64,000 bases of DNA, taken from NCBI GenBank assembly GCA_910574455.1, contig CAJSYZ010000008.1, positions 558,001 through 622,000 of the forward strand, in the 5' to 3' direction. Shown here in pieces: positions 58,401-64,000 of this stretch. Origin of the DNA: Trichaptum fuscoviolaceum. Its lineage: Eukaryota; Basidiomycota; Agaricomycetes; Hymenochaetales; Trichaptaceae. Under the pieces are notes generated by a model. It saw only the letters and a list, made by a program, of their open reading frames with translations, was not told the origin of the DNA and searched no databases. The translations under genes and the position numbers were made by a program. The stretch's first letter is position 1. The number at the start of each line of letters is the position of its first letter.

Positions 58401-59611
58401 GGGCTGGTGAGGGCGGGGACGCGGGTTGACGCACTAGGGGTATCGTCAGTGTACCGCGCCGCCGTCCACAGTTGTTCTTGCGTCAGCTGTTCCATATATT
58501 GTTTCCAGTGTGCCCGTTTCTGCTTCGTGATAGCCCCAGTGTACTTGTTACGCGCCTCTTTCATTGCTTCCCATGACGCATGCGATCTATCGGACTTGTT
58601 TATGCGTCGTTGAACCTTGCGGTACTCCTTGCGAAGGGCTGTAAGCTCGGCAGTCCACCAGCGGTTGCAATACTGGGATACTGTAGTGGTTGGGACTGCC
58701 GAGGCTAGGAGGTGTTGCAGCCCTTTCGTGAGGAGAGTCACATAGTTGTCCAGCGAGGCCGGGGAGGGTCCTATGGCCGGTAGTGGGTTTGCCTGAAAGT
58801 AGTTATTGACAGCTTTGGCAAACGCGGCCCAGTCTGCCTCCCGGAACCTCGGTTTCGGCTTTGCGTCTACCTGGTCAGGGTATATGCTGAACTCGGCTTC
58901 CAGCCCCATATGGTCTGATGCATCTCCTCCAAATGTATGACAGTACGACAATACGGGGAGGAGACTATCTTCAGAAACAAAGAGCAAGTCCAGTGTTGAC
59001 CACGTCCGATGTGCAGGAGACAGGTACGTTGGGGTGCCGGGCTCTAGGCACAGCCCCAGTCCGTGTCTCAGGATGATGTCGATCAAGGTGTCTGCTGGGT
59101 CCCTCTTGGTACGATGGGGATGAAGGGGACCCGACCACAGGGGGTCGTGTTTATTGAAGTCCCCAACTAGCATGATCGCATCTGCTGCACTTGGGCCTGT
59201 CCTCGGGTCTTGAAGGTGTGTATGCAAGGCATCAATCGTTTGAGAAGAATTAGGAGGGTTGTATACATTAAATAGAGAAATAAAAAGATGAGAAATGCGA
59301 ATGCGGAGTGCCGTGATATTGGAATGGGGAATTTGGATTTGTGTGAATGAGGAGGAGGGGATGCGTTTACTGATATAAATAAAACATTTTGGCGGAGTTT
59401 CGTCATTAGAAGGGAAAGGTAAGAGTCTGTCCCACTGACGGGGCGAGAGAGAGGGGAATCGAGCAAAAGAGGGGGGGGGTTCTTGTATACATAGGATGTC
59501 GAGAGACTTGGGGTCAGAATTATTAAGGAGAGAAATCAATACTTTGTATCTACGGTGGCAGTTAAGGGAACGAATTCTAAAGCCGTGTTGGGATAATTGT
59601 TCAATATTCAT
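55484..59611 (-). CDS. LINE ORF2: endonuclease, reverse transcriptase, RNase H
   Basis: 1375 residues, uninterrupted. Residues 1 to about 245 are an APE-type endonuclease: LDILCIQEPP (metal-binding Glu), MLVGDFNKHDPLW near 150, ASDHMGLEAE near 232. The reverse transcriptase covers about 440-720: FKAPGPSGIPNIAI, TQFGGRPGRTTTDAI, LLMDISQAFPTVPH, GVPQGSPLSPILYLLF and the catalytic GFIDDTAKLV near 686 (FIDD in place of the more usual YADD). The RNase H domain starts at FSDGSGYKGGVGAAAI near 980 and ends with WVPGHEDMEANEQVDGEAK near 1187; its Glu is in FEAEVSGAI and second Asp in IFIDCQAAI. Between the first Asp and the Glu an insert of about 100 residues, very Ser-rich, breaks the domain. A C-terminal C-x2-C...H...C group (LCSNCKVAETASHYLFNC) matches the zinc motif of LINE proteins. 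Its ATG overlaps the ORF1 stop as ATGA. Confidence 0.93.
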   Translation of the reverse strand: MNIEQLSQHGFRIRSLNCHRRYKVLISLLNNSDPKSLDILCIQEPPPSFARFPSLSPRQWDRLLPFPSNDETPPKCFIYISKRIPSSSFTQIQIPHSNITALRIRISHLFISLFNVYNPPNSSQTIDALHTHLQDPRTGPSAADAIMLVGDFNKHDPLWSGPLHPHRTKRDPADTLIDIILRHGLGLCLEPGTPTYLSPAHRTWSTLDLLFVSEDSLLPVLSYCHTFGGDASDHMGLEAEFSIYPDQVDAKPKPRFREADWAAFAKAVNNYFQANPLPAIGPSPASLDNYVTLLTKGLQHLLASAVPTTTVSQYCNRWWTAELTALRKEYRKVQRRINKSDRSHASWEAMKEARNKYTGAITKQKRAHWKQYMEQLTQEQLWTAARYTDDTPSASTRVPALTSPNGMVSSTDGKCAVLFDTFFPSLPNSYRPPAPLAQPERTIPLAPFDQRDIDKAISRLAPFKAPGPSGIPNIAIKSAQAFLGPALLSILRASLELGHFPTPWKSYSTVTLRKPGKSDYTVPKAYRPVALEDTLGKVLESVIATRLSAIAEAHQMLPATQFGGRPGRTTTDAILFITQKVKDAWRTGRVASLLLMDISQAFPTVPHPSLLAKLKRAGDVPPPLTAWITSFLSDRTTTLSFDDFTSSPQPVPIGVPQGSPLSPILYLLFNSDLLQLPAKPTDPSSGFIDDTAKLVVSNSAATNVLTLNAYLQDADRWGDTNGSRYDYQKFQLIHFWGHKAKPATATTAALDLQFRSHVIRPSAHARYLGVILDEKLSFKFHIEQVLARGTRTLGAVGRLKVPHGYMRQLIQAMVLPRVEYALVTWYEPLSEGPGRRTGNAGLTKAMSKLQRRAAKLITGAFSTTATDMADFHAHLLPTHIRLKLSVFKAAVRLCTLPPQHPLHAMVQRCRRPVKRHRSVLHKLMSAFPELRGSVETIRPLLGTDSAFPGLTTRVATSRAAAKDEAEAAITAGSLCIFSDGSGYKGGVGAAAIAFGGKPRASYEDYVGKLGTGTGAKDRRMEVKDGVTGRPGTQTQEGVFLSSFSSSFPSLNEAHSHCSSSKVSSLSFPSSLSSSSSLSLPLSPTGHIWSPDVRRLHLGTAREHTVFEAEVSGAILGLDLIRATPRATRASIFIDCQAAISAIRAPRAQPGQHLLTIFWTELQRLQQQRTTLAITIHWVPGHEDMEANEQVDGEAKMAAQNTGANQTGRLRYFANSLPASAAALIAARKNQASLVWKQEWTKSKSAKKLRAVDSSVPSRAVRTIYKDRSRNECAILTQLRTGHAPLNAHLFRIRCSDSPLCSNCKVAETASHYLFNCRKYASQRRALRTSLRNKPLTLRSALGPGARVGPILHFIKDSGRFPHLFPTTEVEDDTLG

Positions 59612-60816
59612 GAAGAGGAAGAAAGAAAAGAGGAGAATTGGAAGTCAATACCCGCAAAGTACACACTTTCGCCCGCTTGAGCCTCCCTCGCTCGCAGGGA
59701 CTCAGTGCGTCTCGTTGGGCACTGGGGGTAAAAGGACTCATGATTGCCATTGCAGTTAACACACCTCTTCGACTCCTTGGACTGGCAGGTCTGACTGTCG
59801 TGGGGTCCGCCGCAATGAGCGCATGTCTGCTCCTTAGCCGTGCAGCTGTAGCTGAGGTGGCCCCATCGCTGACATTTGCGGCACTGGCGGGGCCCCGTAA
59901 AGTACCTCCGGGCGGAGAGCAGGAGCGACTGGACTTTGACACTCTGGTCAATTAGGTTGTCCGCCGCTTGTTGGTTGTCGAGAATGACCACCCAACTGCC
60001 TGCGCGTCGCCCCAGAGGTAGCCTGTCCTTTGGCACCAGCCATCGGATGTCCACGATGGTCTCGGGGGAGGGTAGCAAGTGGGGGTTCTGCTCATGCAGT
60101 TCCCTTCGAGTATCCGCGCCCGTGGGGTCGTAGTACAAAGGTACCCCTTGTATTACCACTCCAAAATGCGGGACACTCACCTTTGCACCTTCGCCCAAGG
60201 CCTTCGAGCACTTTGCGGCACTCCGGACGATTGCCTTCGCATCCTCTGGGGACTTCAAGCGAACCGTGACTTTCGTGCCACTCCGGTGTGGTTGTACCCC
60301 TTGGACTTCCAACTCCCTTAACCCATCCACCCCGCTGTCCTTCAACGCCTTCTCCACCCATCCCTTCACCTCCTCTCCTGACCCCTGCGTCCTCGTTTCT
60401 GCCACGGACTGGCGAGTAATCTTGATCGTCACCTCGTCGGCACGGGTGGGTCGTTTGGGCGCTCGAACTTCCGGTGTCGATCGCGCCACTGACGCATAGG
60501 TGGTCTTCTTCGCTTCCGGTGGTGCGCTGATCTTCTCGTCAAGCGCCTGGAGACGCTCGACTATGTCCGTGTACGAGTGGGTGGAGGCGAAGATCACCAA
60601 TAGGCGATCAAGCATCCTGTCCAGGGCCGTTGCCTGTTTTGCTGTGACCTTGGTGCCTCGCGACCATTTCTTGATAGCCGATATTACTTCCGGTGCCTTA
60701 AGTGAGTTGTTCGCGTCCAGGAGTTCGTGTACTTCTTCGTGAGTAAGAGATATTGATGCTTCGAAGCTATTATTTGCGCTAATGCTTTGTGCCACCCTGT
60801 CTTCTTGACTGGACAT
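59608..60816 (-). CDS. LINE ORF1: gag-like nucleic-acid-binding protein
   Basis: 402 residues. The N-terminal third is helical and acidic to mixed (SLTHEEVHELLDANNSLKAP). The middle has an RRM-like or gag-like part (TKVTVRLKSPEDAKAIV, KVSVPHFGVVIQGVPLYY). Three CCHC knuckles follow at about 300-370: CRKCQRWGHLSYSC (C-x2-C-x4-H-x4-C), CAHCGGPHDSQTC and CVNCNGNHESFYPQC, the latter two with three rather than four residues before His. These bind the element's RNA and help form the particle. The start ATG at 60816 sits in a good context (CCACCACCATG). The reading frame ends in a Ser run just where ORF2 starts, so ORF2 is probably translated by stop-and-restart. Confidence 0.92.
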   Translation of the reverse strand: MSSQEDRVAQSISANNSFEASISLTHEEVHELLDANNSLKAPEVISAIKKWSRGTKVTAKQATALDRMLDRLLVIFASTHSYTDIVERLQALDEKISAPPEAKKTTYASVARSTPEVRAPKRPTRADEVTIKITRQSVAETRTQGSGEEVKGWVEKALKDSGVDGLRELEVQGVQPHRSGTKVTVRLKSPEDAKAIVRSAAKCSKALGEGAKVSVPHFGVVIQGVPLYYDPTGADTRRELHEQNPHLLPSPETIVDIRWLVPKDRLPLGRRAGSWVVILDNQQAADNLIDQSVKVQSLLLSARRYFTGPRQCRKCQRWGHLSYSCTAKEQTCAHCGGPHDSQTCQSKESKRCVNCNGNHESFYPQCPTRRTESLRAREAQAGESVYFAGIDFQFSSFLSSSS

Positions 60817-60832
60817 GGTGGTGGCTCCTGAC

Positions 60833-62374
60833 TAACTTAGTAGCAAGGCTCTCACATTAGGTATCCTACTTGAGATCTTGGAGCAGGTTTCCATAATTTC
60901 TTTTACAATATATGAACAATATGTGTTTACTGAGGTAGAGTGCCATCGACTACAATCTGTATAACTTGATAATCGCTCTATGACAATAAATGTATATGCA
61001 GTGGCTTCGCTCCGCGGTGTTTTCGGTTGACAAGTTAGTTCCCCGTAAAGAAATCTATGAATGACCTGATTAACACACTTAACTAATGATGGCCTATTTC
61101 TTCTGAACATAGACGTGGTAGTGTCCACAGCGTGTTGGTATCTTACCATCTGAGTGAGGAGAGGAGCGAAAGAGGACGTAGACAATATGAAGGGTAGTCT
61201 TCAATATGGGCCGTCTGCGACTGTTCGTCCATCGGCGCTCGCCCTGAATGACGCCCATTTCTGTGAGTGATTGTGTATCAAGTTAGAAAGAGATGCAACA
61301 CAGCTCACTTTTTGAGCCTATCTTTGAGCCTATGAAGACCAGAGCGGCAGCGAAAACGCACGGGGAAACCTTCCTTGTTTGTGTTGGAAGACAATTGCCA
61401 AAGATAATAAACTTGAGCTATTGTGTTACATCGCCGATTAAGGTTGCGCAGCCAGACCAGATGAGGCTAAGCATGCCAATTCTTCTGACTGTTTTCATAC
61501 ACTACCACCACGCATATATCATAAAAAGCAGATATCTTGTTATCCAAAGCCCTGTAAGTAGGCGATAGTCCAAGCAATAGCGGCTGGATTAGAGCTGATG
61601 TCATGACGAGCGTACGGAAACCGGCTGTAAGCAATCCAGCGAGCTCAGATAGTTCATTAGGCAGCAAATATAGCGAAACCATGAGCTTTGCCTCGCTGAT
61701 TGCAGGATGTTGACGGTGGAGGGGTAAGTCCAAGATGAAGGCCGCGACATTCAGCCCGGGTCGCGTCACGCCGATAAATTCCGGATGGCAGTCTCGGTGG
61801 CCTCAAATTTGCCTTACTGCTCTTTGCAGCTCTATGCGGAATCTGAGAAATTTTTGGAGGGCCTTCGTGACAGCGTGATATTTCGTGAGAACTTAATAAA
61901 CCCAAGTAGAGTACCATTTACAGGCCTTTGAGAACCCTTTTTAATGATTGCGTTGTCAGTGATGTCATTGCCGACATGCCGGTAGCAAGTCTTGGCACAC
62001 AGAACTGATTGATGACAATTATTGGCTAACCTGTAGCTCAGCCGGTTACCACAAGCCTCTCGGATCAGAAGGATCGGAGCAACCGATTGGTAGGATTCCT
62101 ATTTTTTGGGCGCTTTTTCTCGGATCTCTCCGAAGCTCTAGACCGTGATCTAGCGCCGTCACATTTAGAGTAACAAGGCCCTTGACAATTTTTTTGCGAT
62201 TCCGCATAGTTATGCAAAGAGCAGTAAGTACTACCCGAGTCGCGCGTCTGCATCGCGCTCAGGCGCCCTCATCCAACCCACAGCCTCAAAGCCACCCACC
62301 TCTTCCTTCACCACAATCTCAAGCATCTCTTACCCACTCAGCATCGTGAGCGGCTGCGGCAGCGACGATAGCCC
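60833..62374. other. Region between the LINE and the RBR ligase gene
   Basis: About 1.5 kb. A minus-strand frame of 117 codons at 60832-61185 ends next to the LINE and may be part of its 5' UTR or chance. A tRNA-like A box lies at 62033-62044. Direct word repeats TTTGAGCCTATC/TTTGAGCCTATG occur around 61310-61333. The rest is unassigned. The last 100 nt hold the promoter side of the ligase gene. Confidence 0.4.
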
Positions 62375-63952
62375 ATGCGAGGGACACGCCAGCCCAGTGC
62401 AGGCCCTTCGGCGAGACGCAACGCGACGGGCACGACGCGCCGGAACCCAGCGCCTGATCCCAACAGCTCAATTATCGACCTCAGCGACAGCGACGATGAG
62501 GAGCTTGCGCGCGAGAGATTGAAGAAGCGTCGGAGGTTGGGCGAGAAGGGTAACTATCTGACTGGCAATGTAGCTGGACCGTCGCGGCCGGTGCATCTCG
62601 CAGCACCTGCGGCGCAACGAGAGGGGTATGATCCGTCTGCGGCCCCCAAGGAAAACACTGGCAACATCTTTAGACGACAGCAAAAGGCTTTTCCGGACTT
62701 TGTTGATCGCATGCAACCTGTTGGGGCAACTCGAGATGAACCTATAGCAGTGGATGCAGAGGAAGTGGACCCGAACCTGGAGGACCATTACCTGTCTCAT
62801 GTCTTGGAAGTAGTCCCAGACGTCCTACCTAGACACGCCCTGGAGCTTGTTAGGAAACATATTCCAGACTATGGCTCTGAAGTGGCTAATAATGTTGTGC
62901 ATATGCTCTTCGAGGATCCGTCGTATCCAAAGATTGAGCAGAATAAGGGGAAAAGAAAGCGAGACGCAGACGAAGCTGTCGCTGCACCTCCCATAAAAAT
63001 AGTGAAGACCGTCGACTACGGTAGCACCGAGAGGCCTTTCACCGGTGGCCCTTATTACTATCAAATGGCATTGGTATGCACTAAGTTTAATTCTATTCGT
63101 CGCTTTTCTTACATTAGTCCGCAGGACCAACTTTCTCTTGATTTTCCTTATATCCCCAAGCCATACGTTCGTCAAGTTCTTAGTCTACACCGTAACTTTT
63201 ACGCACCAGCGTATCTGCGACTGCGTGAAGACATGAAACGCCCTTCGCCACCTTTCAAGGCCAAAGCCACGGCATCCAGAGCTCAATCTAAAATGATATA
63301 CCACGACGATGAGTACAAGTTGGAGCGAGAGTGGCTTCTGCAAAAGCTACGGTCTGAGACAGAACAACCCGAGGCGGGCCCTAGTAATGACCCTGCTCCG
63401 AATGATGACGGTGAATGCGAAGATGGAATTGAATGCGGTTGCTGTTTCTCATCTTACGAATTCGTAAGTTCAGATATATTGACAAGCCTTCTGCAAAATC
63501 TTATATACTCTCGCATCCCTATACAGGATCGGATGGTTCAATGCCCTGAAGCGCATCTCTTCTGCGTCACCTGCATGACCTCCTATGTGTCAGACCGCCT
63601 GGGCCAACGCGACCCAGAAATCAAATGCATGGACCAATCAGGCTGCAAACTCCTGTTTAGTGACATCGAATTGAAGCGTTTCCTCCCGGAGAAGCTTTGG
63701 TCTTTATACGAGCGAGTGAAACAGACGAAGGAGATTGAAGCAGCTGGCTTGGATGGTTTGGAGGATTGCCCATTCTGCGACTTTAAACTCGTTATCGAGA
63801 ACGATGAGGAGAAATTGTTCAGATGCCAGAATGAGGAATGCCGTGTCGTCAGCTGCCGAGCGTGTAAGAAAGTGGTATGTTGAATCTCTTAACGTATGTT
63901 TTTTGTCTAACTCGATTCGGATGTTAGGACCACTTGCCGAAGAGCTGCAAGG
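62375..63952 (+). CDS. RING-IBR-RING E3 ubiquitin ligase, RNF216/TRIAD3-like, 3' truncated
   Basis: Ubiquitin ligase of the RBR class, which passes ubiquitin through a Cys in RING2. Exons 62375-63073, 63125-63463, 63527-63874 and 63928-63952 are in the window; the rest, including RING2, lies beyond it. N-terminus: basic, then SSIIDLSDSDDEELA, a clear SUMO-interacting motif (four-residue hydrophobic core followed by acidic residues) at about residue 31. A helical section contains LEVVPDVLPRHALELVRKHI. RING1 follows: CGCCFSSYEF, CPEAHLFCVTCMTSYV, KCMDQSGC. The IBR begins CPFCDFKLVIE, LFRCQNEECRVVSCRACKK and then DHLPKSCKG. This order resembles RNF216. The SUMO-binding motif suggests it acts on sumoylated targets. 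Start is the first ATG in frame. Confidence 0.88.
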
Positions 63953-64000
63953 GTAAGTGTCCACTGTCATGCTGGATATGCGATAATGTATCTCAAGCCT

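Larger units (their letters stand above)
55107..60830 (-). mobile_element. Non-LTR retrotransposon (Tad1/I-like LINE), apparently intact
   Basis: A two-ORF LINE on the minus strand. ORF1 (60816-59608) is gag-like with CCHC knuckles; ORF2 (59611-55484) has endonuclease, reverse transcriptase and RNase H domains. Both frames are fully open. The 3' UTR runs to a simple-repeat tail on the minus strand, (TCAAA)n-like, at about 55107-55129, with a short hairpin just before it. This kind of tail and an RNase H after the RT point to the I/Tad1 group. The 5' boundary is not certain: ORF1 is complete with its own ATG, but I could not find a target-site duplication, so the 5' UTR may extend beyond 60830. 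No host gene appears to be broken by it. Confidence 0.9.

Noticed and set aside
56990..58613. Plus-strand ORFs within the LINE
   Set aside because: They lie opposite a continuous ORF2 with all RT motifs; no independent content.
55107..60830. Target-site duplication of the LINE
   Set aside because: Only very short matches (about 5 nt, TAGTA) were seen between the flanks; not enough to call.
1..64000. CRISPR arrays, bacterial operons, riboswitches, rRNA
   Set aside because: The sequence is nuclear fungal DNA with spliceosomal introns; no repeat-spacer pattern or rRNA signature was seen.

Overview
The window is chromosomal DNA from a filamentous basidiomycete, most likely an Agaricomycete. Genes are dense and broken by many short GT-AG introns of about 50-60 nt. 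The proteins match that setting: a basidiomycete-style GATA factor, a Myb/SANT-like regulator with a Q/P-rich tail, GH5 and GH18 enzymes, two MFS sugar transporters, a type I metacaspase, and a Tad1/I-like LINE. No prokaryotic, organellar or CRISPR features were seen.

Layout. 1-1942: 3' part of a Dsn1/Mis13 kinetochore gene (+). 2596-7075: PSD2-type phosphatidylserine decarboxylase with C2-C2-EF-hand-PSD architecture (-). 7777-10459: MFS sugar transporter (-). 11510-12772: Myb/SANT-like regulator (-). 14467-16911: type I metacaspase (+). 17149-18782: membrane-anchored Ppn2-like phosphoesterase (-). 19111-19843: eIF1A (+). 21088-23227: GH5 glucanase (+). 23924-25809: GH18 chitinase (+). 26127-27314: macro-domain protein (+). 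27860-30072: second MFS sugar transporter (+). 30339-31911: unrecognised conserved-looking protein (-). 32445-33607: TFIIF beta subunit (-). 34003-35441: Rossmann-fold NAD(P)-binding protein (+). 35710-36112: small secreted protein (-). 36113-42009: gene-poor. 42010-42876: MYND zinc-finger protein (+). 42877-49252: gene-poor DNA with clustered short motifs. 49253-52514: GATA-type transcription factor (+). 53511-54107: cytochrome c (+). 54803-54931: candidate intron-containing tRNA (+). About 55107-60830: apparently intact LINE (-). 62375 to the window end: RING-IBR-RING E3 ligase with a SUMO-interacting motif (+), cut by the window edge.

There is no operon-like logic. The genes are mostly housekeeping (kinetochore, lipid synthesis, translation initiation, basal transcription, respiration) mixed with growth-substrate genes. 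The glucanase, chitinase and second transporter stand near each other on one strand with a macro-domain gene between, which could suit polysaccharide breakdown and sugar uptake, but co-regulation is only an inference.

The most striking property is the number of micro-exons. Exons of 6, 8, 8, 9, 11, 12, 12, 14 and 16 nt can be placed by reading frame and protein family in six genes, and in both sugar transporters they lie at the same point of the first membrane helix. Exon boundaries quoted here were worked out by hand from splice signals, frame and family conservation; no alignment or RNA evidence was available.
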